The translations under genes and the position numbers were made by a program. From Armatimonas sp043757465 (GTDB lineage: Bacteria; Armatimonadota; Armatimonadia; Armatimonadales; Armatimonadaceae), in NCBI RefSeq assembly GCF_043757465.1, contig NZ_JAYVPL010000041.1:1-64000 (forward strand): 64,000 nt of DNA, written 5' to 3'. The notes under the pieces are model-generated. The model was not told the DNA's origin and made no database searches. It worked only from the letters and a program-made list of their open reading frames with translations. Shown in pieces: positions 25,127 through 35,400 of the stretch. The number at the start of each line of letters is the position of its first letter. Positions within the stretch are counted from its first letter, which is position 1.

Positions 25127-25912
25127 ATGTCTCGCAAGATTCTATGTAACCTCGCTTTAGTGTCTCTGATTCTCTTTACCTGTGCTCCGTCTCAAGCCCA
25201 AACGGCTGTTGAAATAGGTTATCATAATTCATTTGGTAGCTTTCAAACAGATTTTTTCGGTGGTTCGGCTGCTTTTATAAACACAGGCACTATCAATGGC
25301 GGATACACATCCGCTCTTGATCCTCTTGGAATGAGTGGAAATGCTATTATTGTCACACCTGTATCCGATCCAGTGATCCACTTCAACTCGTACTCAATGA
25401 CAAATCTGACAGGAGATACTTTTTTGTCAGTGACATTTCGTATGCCGCAGTACTTAGTGGGGGATTCCCGTCGAACACAGCTTGGGTTTCTTGAGTCACC
25501 CACTACGTTGGGAGTGGGGAGCAACGCGGCAAACTTCCAAGTGGCCTACCTGAATCCAATCGGCAGTTACAATGGTGATGCTTTGGCCTATACGGGGGCT
25601 CCTGTGTACAGTACTCTGCATTTTTACCGAGGGGTGGGGAGTGCTCTGATCGCATCGGGTCAGGCGGGAACCTTCAATTTTCATGTGGGTTACCCCGCTG
25701 CGCAGGCAGGGATAGTCCACTACTTCATGGATGTTGTCCCTGGCACTCTCAATACTCCCTCGCCGAATGCGGGTATCTTCAACACTCCTAACCCGGGAGG
25801 CGGGATCATGCCGTTTGGACCAGCGCCGGAACCCGCCACGATTGGTCTCACTCTCTTGGGACTGCTAGGGCTCGGGGGAGCTCGTCACCGTTGTAGGCAA
25901 TTTTCATCGTGA
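25127..25912 (+). CDS. PEP-CTERM sorting-domain protein
   Basis: A 261-residue exported protein with signal peptide MSRKILCNLALVSLILFTCAPSQA, a glycine/serine/asparagine-rich beta-type body with no recognised enzyme domain, and a C-terminal APEPATIGLTLLGLLGLGG. This is followed by an Arg/His-containing end: the PEP motif, hydrophobic helix and basic tail that exosortases recognise. It is therefore a likely substrate of the exosortase at 46.4 kb. ATG 25127 is preferred over ATG 25121 because AAGGA is 9 nt upstream. Its TGA overlaps the GTG of the cyclase/STAND gene. Confidence 0.88.
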   Translation: MSRKILCNLALVSLILFTCAPSQAQTAVEIGYHNSFGSFQTDFFGGSAAFINTGTINGGYTSALDPLGMSGNAIIVTPVSDPVIHFNSYSMTNLTGDTFLSVTFRMPQYLVGDSRRTQLGFLESPTTLGVGSNAANFQVAYLNPIGSYNGDALAYTGAPVYSTLHFYRGVGSALIASGQAGTFNFHVGYPAAQAGIVHYFMDVVPGTLNTPSPNAGIFNTPNPGGGIMPFGPAPEPATIGLTLLGLLGLGGARHRCRQFSS

Positions 25913-28713
25913 CAGAAAGCGTTCTACGATTCTTCTTATTTTCCGATATTGAAGGGAGCACGCCGCTCTGGGAGCGTTTCCCTATTGCAATGCGGCATAC
26001 TCTTGCTCGGCACGATACTATTTTTCGTGAGACAGCCCTCTCGCAAGAAGGAACTGTCTTTAAGACAATCGGGGATGCCTTCTGCATCGCTTTTACAAAT
26101 GCCGAGGCAGCGTTGACAACAGCTGTTGAGGTGCAGCGTGCTCTGCACAACGAGGACTGGGGAGAGATCGGATCGCTTCGGGTACGGATCGCGTTGCACG
26201 GTGGAGAGGTCGAGGAGCGCGATGAGGACTACTTTGGCATGCCCCTCAATCGTGTCTCCCGGATGCGCGATGCGGGACATGGCGGACAGATTTTGGTCGC
26301 TGAAGCACTGAAGCAACAAGTACAGTCGAATTTGGTCTCGTGGCGGGATATGGGATGGCACCGCCTTCGTGGTATCGAAGAGCCTGAGCATATCTTTCAG
26401 GTCGTGGCAGCAGGCCTGCCCGAGAACTTTCCTATCCTGAAAAGTGAGTCCTCGCATCCTCATAATCTGCCTTCTGAGACAACCTCATTTGTTGGGCGGC
26501 TGGCCGATAACGAAAAGCTTCAGGGGCTACTTGTCGAAAAAAAAGTGCGCTTGGTGACCATCACAGGTTTGGGAGGTAGTGGCAAATCGCGGCTTGCTCT
26601 CCATTGCGTGGGGGAACTCCTCTGGCACTATCCTGAGGGTATCTGGTACGTGGATGCCATCCCTCTCGCGCGCTCCGATGAGTTCGCGCCCACGCTACTT
26701 CATTCCTGTGGTCTTGTGGAAGATCCTAAAAAGAGCCCTCTGCAGCAGCTTTGTGAGCACTTCCGAACGGCAAGTGCCCTCTTGATATTGGATGGAGGAG
26801 AGCGCTTCGAAGAGCTTGCCGATGAGATTGCCGTGCTCTTGAAAGGAACCGAGCGGCTCCAGGTACTCGTGACATCACGGAATCTTCTTTATTTAAGCAT
26901 GGAACATGAGTACTCACTGGAGCCGTTGACTCTGCAAGAGTCGGTGGTTCTTTTTACTGAGCGCGCCCAGCAAGCCCGGCAAAATTTTTCCGTCGCGCAC
27001 GAGGAGGAAGGGATTTTAGATGCCCTCTGCCAGCAACTTGAAGGTAATCCACTGGCTGTCGAACTCGCAGCGGCCCAGGTTCGTTCCCACTCTTTGGACG
27101 CAATTTGTGAGGCGCTGGCTCAGCGCTTGACGGTTCTTGCCAGCCGGATGCGCGACCTCCACCCGCGCCATCGTTCCCTGCGTGCGACGATTGACTGGAG
27201 CTACCAGACCCTGAGTACAACGGAGAAGCAGTTGTTTCTGGGGCTTTCGTGCTTTACAGATGGCTTCAGTATATGGGCTGCTCAGACGGTTTGTGCCGAG
27301 ATCTGCCATGTTAGCAATGTGCTTGAGGTACTTATCAATCTGCGTGATAAGAGTCTGTTGCGGATTCGACCGGGTGAGGGGGAGCGTTATCTGCTGCAGG
27401 ACAGTCTCCGAGAGTATGGTGCGCAGCTCCTGGAGTCCGAGGCTCCGACGCTTGCGCGTCAGCTACGTTTGCGCCATGCCGAGCACTTCCAGCAAGAAGT
27501 TGCCGACTATGCGCGGGAGCTACGCGGTCCTGGACAGAAAGCAGTGCTACTTAAGCTAGAAAGTGATGCTGCCAATATCCGCTCAGCCCAGGAGTTTTTT
27601 CTGGTCTCAGGGAGCCTTGAGGCTGCGGCCCGGATGGTGGTGGGCCTCTGGCGTTTTTGGGAGACCCGTGGCTGGTTGCGAGAAGGTCGTGCACGAATCC
27701 AGCGCCTCTTGGAGCGTCGTACTGAGATGGGAGACTCGCTTCTGGTTGCGGAGCTGTTCCTGACAGCAGGGCGCTTGGAGTGGAACGGAGAGGATGCAAG
27801 CCTTGCTGTGCATTTCCTGGAACAGTGCGTTGCTCTTTGCCGGGGCAAGGAAAACGTCTCCGCGGCCCAACTGGAGAGAACGGCACGGACAGTTCTCGGA
27901 ATGATTGCCTACAGTTGGGGAGATCTGTATAACTCAGACACACACTATGAGGCGGCTCTTAAAATCTCGCTCAACGACCCGCATGGGGAGGCAGCTCTTA
28001 AGATGAACTTGGGGATCAATGCTCTGTCACGCGGGGAGTTCCCCAGAGCACTTCTTTTGTTTGATGAGGCACTGGTGATTCGGCAGGCGATCGGAGACGG
28101 AGTTCGCGAGGCGCAAGTCTGGAACTGTATCGGGGCAGGAGCCGCTGGACTGGGAGATCTGGAGCGTGCAAAAGAGGCGTTTACCCGAAGTCTGGCACTC
28201 TATGAAAGCCGTCGTGACCCGATTCACGCTGCCCATGCCCGGATCAACCTGGGGGATATCGCTGTTCGCAAAGGAAAACTACCGGAGGCTCAACGTACCT
28301 ATCAGATCGCGCTCAAGACCTTGCGGGAGACGGAGGACTGGCGTGGCATCATTGCGTGTTTGCTTGGACAAGCTCAGGCGGCACTGCGGACAGAAAAGCC
28401 CGAGATCGCTCTGCCACTTCTCCGCGAAACGCTCGCACTAAGTCAGCGCAATGGCTACCGTGAGAGCCTGGTTGCCACGCTTGATTTAGTGGCATGGCTC
28501 AGCTTCCAGCAGAAGCACCTGCACCGAGCTTTCGAAGCTCTAGACGTATCCGACACGCTGCGGAAGACCTATGGCTTGACACGACTCGAATTTCAAGAGC
28601 AGTTGGTTGGGGAGCTAAGGGAGGTGCTGAGTAATGGGGTGCCTGCCCTGCTCTCTGTTGCCGAGACTGAGTTTTTTCCCGCAAAAGTGATGGGTTGGTT
28701 GTCGGAAAATTAA
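25909..28713 (+). CDS. Class III nucleotide cyclase-STAND ATPase-TPR regulator
   Basis: A 934-residue signalling protein. Residues 1-170 form a class III cyclase domain with metal-binding Asp13 and Asp56, purine-selecting Lys52 in FKTIGD, and the Asn114/Arg118 pair in PLNRVSR, so catalysis looks possible. Residues about 190-500 are a STAND/AfsR-like NTPase with Walker A GLGGSGKSRL and a LILDGGE Walker B. The remainder consists of TPR-like helical repeats that usually sense a ligand or partner. There is no DNA-binding domain. GTG start at 25909 overlaps the PEP-CTERM stop, an unusual coupling of a sensor enzyme to an exported protein. The hairpin at 28811 likely ends the transcript. Confidence 0.88.
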   Translation: MTESVLRFFLFSDIEGSTPLWERFPIAMRHTLARHDTIFRETALSQEGTVFKTIGDAFCIAFTNAEAALTTAVEVQRALHNEDWGEIGSLRVRIALHGGEVEERDEDYFGMPLNRVSRMRDAGHGGQILVAEALKQQVQSNLVSWRDMGWHRLRGIEEPEHIFQVVAAGLPENFPILKSESSHPHNLPSETTSFVGRLADNEKLQGLLVEKKVRLVTITGLGGSGKSRLALHCVGELLWHYPEGIWYVDAIPLARSDEFAPTLLHSCGLVEDPKKSPLQQLCEHFRTASALLILDGGERFEELADEIAVLLKGTERLQVLVTSRNLLYLSMEHEYSLEPLTLQESVVLFTERAQQARQNFSVAHEEEGILDALCQQLEGNPLAVELAAAQVRSHSLDAICEALAQRLTVLASRMRDLHPRHRSLRATIDWSYQTLSTTEKQLFLGLSCFTDGFSIWAAQTVCAEICHVSNVLEVLINLRDKSLLRIRPGEGERYLLQDSLREYGAQLLESEAPTLARQLRLRHAEHFQQEVADYARELRGPGQKAVLLKLESDAANIRSAQEFFLVSGSLEAAARMVVGLWRFWETRGWLREGRARIQRLLERRTEMGDSLLVAELFLTAGRLEWNGEDASLAVHFLEQCVALCRGKENVSAAQLERTARTVLGMIAYSWGDLYNSDTHYEAALKISLNDPHGEAALKMNLGINALSRGEFPRALLLFDEALVIRQAIGDGVREAQVWNCIGAGAAGLGDLERAKEAFTRSLALYESRRDPIHAAHARINLGDIAVRKGKLPEAQRTYQIALKTLRETEDWRGIIACLLGQAQAALRTEKPEIALPLLRETLALSQRNGYRESLVATLDLVAWLSFQQKHLHRAFEALDVSDTLRKTYGLTRLEFQEQLVGELREVLSNGVPALLSVAETEFFPAKVMGWLSEN

Positions 28714-28803
28714 GCGAGAGATTGATCTAAAGAACCCTGGTATAAACACCAATAAAAGTAGTGCGAGGCTCTAAGATACCTTAGAACCGAGAGCGAGACG
28801 AGA

Positions 28804-29421
28804 CTAAGACCCGCCAGACACCTGTCTGGCGGCTTTTTTTATCTGACGGATCGCGAGCGCCGCTGCAAATCCAGGCTCAGGAATGAGGCGGATCACGTCG
28901 TAGTGCTCCGCCAGCTCGGGCTCCAGTGTCGGCCAGACCGTCCGTTTCAAGAGCGGCGACGAGAACCCGCCGCCCTCCGCCTTGATCAGCGCTTCCTTGG
29001 CGGTCCAGGCATCAAAGAAATCCTCAGTGGTCGTGATGGCCGCAAGCTCGGTGGCCGTAAAGACGCTACGCCCCAGGGTCTTGGGCTCGATGTCCTGCCG
29101 GATTTTTTCGATATCCACGCCCTCGGCACCCAGAGCGATCAGTGCCAGTCCGGCACTGTGAGAGACGTTGAAGGTCAGCTCACACTCCGGTTTTCCGTAG
29201 GGGCCGTAGGTGAAGACAACTGCCTCAGGAGCAACTCCAAGCGCTTCGCCGAGCACAAGACGCAGGGCACTCCGGCAGGCACGGTAGCGATGGCGATCAC
29301 GTGCGAAGCGAAAACGGGCTGCCCGTTCTTCTTCCTCGGGGGAAAGACAGTCCGAAGGGATCGTGCTGTCTAGCGCTAGCTGCCAGACGGCGATCCCCTC
29401 CGGGGCGCTGAGACGGATCAT
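28804..29421 (-). CDS. 4'-phosphopantetheinyl transferase (Sfp type)
   Basis: Transfers the phosphopantetheine arm from CoA to the serine of carrier domains. The protein has 205 residues with GVDIEKI, FTATELAAI and FDAWTAKEALIKAEGGG, the magnesium-binding and catalytic motifs of Sfp/Gsp-type enzymes. The ATG overlaps the TGA of the megasynthase gene, and its obvious targets are the ACP and two PCPs encoded just upstream. Last gene of the long minus-strand operon. Its final codons overlap the terminator hairpin of the convergent cyclase gene. Confidence 0.95.
   Translation of the reverse strand: MIRLSAPEGIAVWQLALDSTIPSDCLSPEEEERAARFRFARDRHRYRACRSALRLVLGEALGVAPEAVVFTYGPYGKPECELTFNVSHSAGLALIALGAEGVDIEKIRQDIEPKTLGRSVFTATELAAITTTEDFFDAWTAKEALIKAEGGGFSSPLLKRTVWPTLEPELAEHYDVIRLIPEPGFAAALAIRQIKKAARQVSGGS
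28811..28840 (+). terminator. Rho-independent terminator of the cyclase/STAND gene
   Basis: CCGCCAGACA, a two-base loop, TGTCTGGCGG, one C and seven T. This strong plus-strand terminator is placed inside the 3' end of the convergent phosphopantetheinyl transferase gene, so those bases also code for its last residues. Confidence 0.85.
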
Positions 29422-32400
29422 GCTGCCTTGACGAGGCGTAGGGTGGGGGGGGCAAGCCGCTGCGTTAGCTCTTGGGCTAGTGTCCGCACAAAGGGCTCTT
29501 GAATCAGCAGGTGGTGGTCACCGGGCACATCGCAGAGCTCCACCTGCGGCAGAGCCTCTCCCCAGAAAAGCTCTTCATCCCAGGGAGCACTGTGCTCAAG
29601 TGCCCGGAAGAGTGTTACGGGCGCTTCGTAGGCTGCGGGGAAGTGCTCGTGGATCGCTTTCTCTTGTGCCTGGCGAACGCGCCCCAGCGCCTCCCAGAAT
29701 GCCTTGTCGGGCTCCTCGGTCGCCGCAGGCTTGAGCCGCCCTTGGACCTTCTTGAGCCGCCCTTTGAGATACTCACCCTGGCTTTTCGTGTCTAGCTTAC
29801 GGAACATGCTGAAGTGCGACGCAAGCCGCTGCGCTGTTGTTTCCGGGTTGGTGAACTCGGGGTGGAGGCGGTGGTACTCGGGCGCGTAGCTATCAAACAT
29901 TCCAACAAACTCTACCACTTTTCCAGCGTTACGGAGCACCCGTGCGACTTCTAGCGCGACAATTCCTCCCGAGGAGAAGCCTGCGACACGGTAGGGGCCG
30001 TCGGGGAATTGCCTCTGAATCAGCGAGGCGTAGTCCTGCGCCATCGCGAGAATCGAGTCATGCGGCTCGGTCTCGCCGTCAATGCCCGCTGCCTCTAGGG
30101 CAAAAACGGGCTGCTCATCCCCCAGATGCTTTGCCAGATCGTGGTAGAGCACGACAATGCCTTGGACATGGTGGATCAGAAAAAGTGGTGCCCGGCTGCC
30201 GTTGGGCTGTAGGGGGACCAGGGTTCCTCGAACTGAATCCCTGGTCTCTTGAACCCATTCCCCGGCCCCTTCCTTCGGAGAGGAAAGGGGAGTATTTGGG
30301 GCAAGGCGTGAGGCGATTCCACTTGGGGTGGGAGTGGCGAAGAGGGCGGAGAGCGGGAGGCGCTTGCCAAACTCGGCTGCGATGCGGGCGAAAAGGCGGA
30401 TGGCCTTGAGGGAGTCGCCGCCCAGCGCGAAGAAGTCATCGTCCGGGCCGACGCTCTCCAAACCAAGAGCCTCGGCGAAGAGAGATTCCACTGAACCTAC
30501 CGCCGCTTCCGAACCCACCCCGGCGCCGCTCGTTCCTCGCATCGCCGCCCCTTCCTCCACGGAGGAGGGGTGGGTGGATAGTTTTTTCTTATCTATCTTG
30601 CCGCTGGCGTTGAGTGGGAGCGCCGCGACGGCGATGATTACCGAGGGGACGAGATAGGGTGGGAGCGAAAGTTGGAGGGCTTGTTTGAGCGTGCCCGGTT
30701 GCGCTTCGCCCACCACGTAGGCCACCAGTGAGCGGCTTCCATGCGTGTCTATAGGAGCCAGTGCAGCAGCTTCACGGACACCGGGGAGGCGACAGAGCGC
30801 CGCTTCCAGCTCGCCTAGCTCGACGCGGTTTCCACGGATTTTTACCTGCTGATCGGCACGTCCAAAGAACTCAATTGTTCCGTTGGTGCGCCAGCGGGCA
30901 AGATCACCCGTTCGGTAGAGTCGCTCGCCCTGAACCACGACGAACTTCTCCGCCGTGCGCTCTGGATCGTTGTGGTAACCGAGCGCTAGGCCCTCGCCGC
31001 CCGTGTAGAGCTCGCCCATAATGCCCGTTGGACAGGGCTGGCTTGCTGCATCCAGAATCCTGACGCTGGTGCCCGTGATGGGCTTGCCAATGGGAATGCT
31101 CCCCTTGTCTGTATCTGTAAGAGTGATGGCATGGACACAGGTAAAAGTCGTGTTCTCCGTCGGGCCGTAGCCGTTGAAGAAGCGCGTTTGGGGAAGTGCT
31201 TGGAGTGCTTTGGCAAGCTGCGGCGCGGAGAGTACATCGCCGCCTGCCAGAAGCTGCTCAACTCCTGTAAAGTCCGAAAGCCCGCTGTCTGCCAGGGCAT
31301 GAAATAGCCCCGCCGTCAGCCAGAGCGTCGTCACTTTGTTTTCACGGACGCACTGCCCGAGCTCCGCAAGTGTGAGCGGGCCATCGGGAGCCACCACAAG
31401 CTTGCCGCCGTTGAGGAGCGGCCCAAATATCTCCAGAAGAGTCGCGTCGAACGCAAAGGCGGAGTGAAAGAGAAATGTCTGGTTTGCGAACGCCAGCCAG
31501 TCGGCGTCCTTCACCAGGCGTGCAATGGCTTTCTGCGCAATCCGCACCCCCTTCGGCTCGCCCGTTGAGCCCGACGTATAGAGCAGCGCGGCTTGATCAC
31601 GGACTTCCCCCCCTTGCCCTCGCCCGGCGGGGGTGATTCCTAGGGGAGTGATGGCTGCGACTACCCCGCTGTCTTTTTGCAGCCACTCACGGCGCTCTTT
31701 GGGGTAGGCGGGATCAACGGGGACATAGAACGCCCCAGCGCTAAGAACTCCCAGGACGGCGGTGATTGTCTCCACGGAGCGCGGAAGCTCGATGGCAACA
31801 CCCTGGCCCGGCGCGACACCTGCCGCACGGAGCTGCGCGGCGAGCGTGTCGGCGCTGGCCTTGAGCTCCGCATAGGTGAGGGACTTTTTGCCGTCGGTTA
31901 CGGCAGGGGCAGTGGGCGTTTTTGCGGCTTGCTCGGCGAAAAGCTCCGCCAGTGGCGCGAAGCTTCGCCCGGTAGTGCCAATCGTGCCGCCATCGCCCCA
32001 GGCTTGTAGCTGTCTTATGTCGTCTCGACCAAGCAAAGGAAGCATCGCTAGCTCGCTCTCGGGCTGGGCGAGGATGCCTTCGAGCAGCGTCTCAAAGTGC
32101 GATAACCAGCGCGTGATAGTGATTTCGGTAAATAAATCCGGGTTGTAGCTGGCCTCAACTTCAATTGTCTTGCCATCGTCCACGAGGTTAAAGCCCAGCT
32201 CGAACTGATAGGCAACACGCGGCGCTTTGCTCATGTGGCTGGTAAGGCCGACAAAGCCCAGATCGCCGCCGCCCGTGCGCTCCAGATTGAACGTGGTGGA
32301 GACCAGCGAGTTACGGCTTGGGTCACGTTTCAAGTTCAGGGCACTGACTAGGGTCCCGAATGTACAGTCACGGTGGTCGAAGGCATCCAGAATCTGGCGT

Positions 32401-35400
32401 TTGCGCCGGGCAAGGAGCTCGGTAAAACTCTCTCCCTTCGCTTGCCGGAGGGAGAGGGGCAGCAAATTAACCGCGTGGCCGACCAGAGGCGCATCGGTCT
32501 CGATAGTGGTCTGGCCCGCCGACGGAACCCCGATCACCAGCTCATTCTGCCCCGTCAAGCGGCGTAGGAGTGTCTCGTAGGCAGTGAAGAGCGTCGCAAA
32601 GAGCGTCGCGCCTTGTTTGCCGGAGAACTTGCGCAGTGACCCGACCAGGCTCTCGGGGAGAAGGCGGTGGACGCGATCTCCACGGTAGGTAAAGACCGCA
32701 GGGCGTGTCTGATCCGTGGGGAGCGCGAGCGGCGGCACGGGGCTCTCCAGGTGCGCTTTCCACCAGCTTAGATCGTCGTTGTTTGCGGGCTTCTGTGCAA
32801 ACTCAGCAAAGTCGTAGGGCTGTGGGAGTGTTTTTCCCGCCATGCCCTTCGTCAGCTCATCCAGTAATACTGCCCACGACCAGCCGTCGCAGACAATATG
32901 GTGCGCGGTGAGCAAGAAAACATGCCGATCTGAGGAGACGCGCACGAGCCGGGCCCGCAGAAGTGGCCCGTGCGCGAGATCAAAAGGGCGCGATGCCTCT
33001 TCCTTCTGGAGTGCGGCCACTCCTGGCTCGTCGGTCTCTGTGAGGGGGATGTCCAGTGTGAGCGTGGGAGCAATTGTCTGGGTGGTGCCGTCTTCGCTAA
33101 ACGTGGCGCGGAGGGCACCGTGGCGCTCGACAATACTTTGCAGGCTCTGGGTGAGCTGGTTGGTATCGAGATCACCCTCCAGATGAATTCCAATGGACTC
33201 ATTGTAGGAAAGAGAGGCAGTCTCGCTCTCGTGGGCGGCCAGCCAGACCTCGCGCTGCTGTGGCGTGGTGGGAAGGGTCACGGGAGCAGGGGGCGTTAAG
33301 AATCCCCCCGCGGCCATGGCGGCGCAGGACTGCTCAAAGGCATCCAGGATAAAGTCAAGGTCGGCGTCGGTGTGCTCCGTCGAGAGAAACGAGGGGCGGT
33401 TCTCCCAGATATGCACATTGCGGAGCCGCAGGTGGTAGTGTAGCAAGCCACCCGTCGTCGCACCGTGCGTATTGAGATAGAACATCGAACGGAAGCGCTC
33501 TAGTGGGAAGGGGACGCCCCATTTTTTGAGCACTGCATCGAGGCGTGCTCCGAACTGCTCGCCACGTGCCGAGATGCGATCCGCAATAGTTGGGTCTGCA
33601 TTCAGGCGCTCCAGAACGGCGTTGGCGGCGGCCATGGCGAGGGGGTTGCGGACGAAAGTCCCGGCAAAGAACGTCATCCCCACTGAGGGGAAGGAGTCGT
33701 CGCCGTACCCCCACTGTCCTCCGTCAAACGCATCCAGAAACTTCGCTTTTCCGGTCAGCGCCCCGACGGGAATGCCTGCTCCGAGAATCTTCCCGAAGGT
33801 CTGCATGTCCGGCTCGATTTCATAGACTCCCGCCGCGCCGCGTCTGCCAAGCCGGAAGCCATTGACGATCTCATCAAAGACAAAGGCGATTTCGTGCTCG
33901 CTGGCAAGGGCGCGGAGTGTCTTTACGAACTCCATGGGGCGCAGCTCCGGATGGCGGCTCTGGATCGGCTCCACTAAGATCGCGGCAATCTCCCCTGCAC
34001 GCTGCCGGATTACCTGAAGCGCTTCGTCGCTGCCGTACTCCAGAATAATCGTCTCGCTTACCGCCGAGTTCGGGATGCCCGGCGCAATGGGAAACGACTT
34101 GCCACGCCCGTTGCCGCGCACAAGAACTTCATCATGGACGCCATGATAGGCTCCTGAGAACATCACGATCTTGTCGCGGCCCGTCACCGTGCGAGCGGCA
34201 CGGACGGCGGCCATGACGGCCTCTGAGCCCGTGTTACAGAAAATTGCTCGCTCCGCCCCGACATAGGCGCAGAGTTTTTCCGCCACCGGCCCGGCCAGCG
34301 GCGACTGTGGCCCGACTTCGATTCCGAGCTCAAGCTGTTTCTTCACGGCCTCGATCAAAAAATCTGGCCCGTGTCCAAAGAAATTCAGCCCAAATCCCAT
34401 CGTCATATCAACGTATTTATTACCGTCAATGTCAATAATCTGGCTGCCCTTAGAACTCTCAGCGACTATTGGGTAGACGAGATCTTTCCAGAACGGCTTA
34501 AACCCCGCCACGGCACGCGGATCGGAGAGCTTTGCGCGGTGCTGGATGGTGTACTCACGGGACTTGCTTGTCTTGGCGAGATACTTTTGTGTGAGCTCTG
34601 CCAGGTGCTCTCTTTGTTGCGGCGTGAACTCATCTGTGGCCGTCTTCTGAATCGGGCGGAACGGGCCATGGTTGCCCGTGGGCTCGCCGCCCCTTGCACT
34701 TGGTACATTGGGCGCGGAGGCGATGTTCAGCGTGGGCTTAGCGGGCTCAGGTGGGGCAACGCGCACCGTTTGTGCAGTAGCACCACCGCCAGAGAGCAGC
34801 GCAAGCTGTTGTTGCATGATCGCGAGCTGCTGGGCAACAAGAGCCTGGATAGAGCCATCCGTTGTAGCCAGCACCCCACCCTCCGCTGGGCGGGGGAGCT
34901 CAAAGGTAATTTCCTCCCCCCGTTGGACGGGGGCTAGGGGGGCTTCAGGAGCCAACAAGCCATCCACGTAGCCCGTCAGAGCGGCAGGCGTCGAGAGATC
35001 CTCCATGAGCTGACGAAACGCAATGCTCACGCCGAACTGCTTGGCGAGCGCTTGCGCGGCCTGCGTCAGAAAGAGCGAGTCGAAGCCCAGCTCCGAGAAG
35101 CTGGCATCGGCGGCGATATCGCCTGTCGCCATGCCAGAGAGATCGGAGAGGGTCTCTTGAATCTCCGCGAGCAGGCGGGGCTTACGGTCGAGGGTGATTA
35201 AGGGGCTAGGTGCAGACATAGGCGTGGTTACAGTTTCGTTGATTTTTGGTTGCGCAAAGTAGCGCTGACGCTCAAAGGGGTAGGTCGGCAAAGAGACACG
35301 GCGAGCCGTGGAGGGCTCAGGCAAGGAAACTCCGGCGACCCAGAGCTGGGCCAGCGGGTCGTCGTCGGTGGTGAGCGTGCGTGGTTTTTCCGGGCACTGC

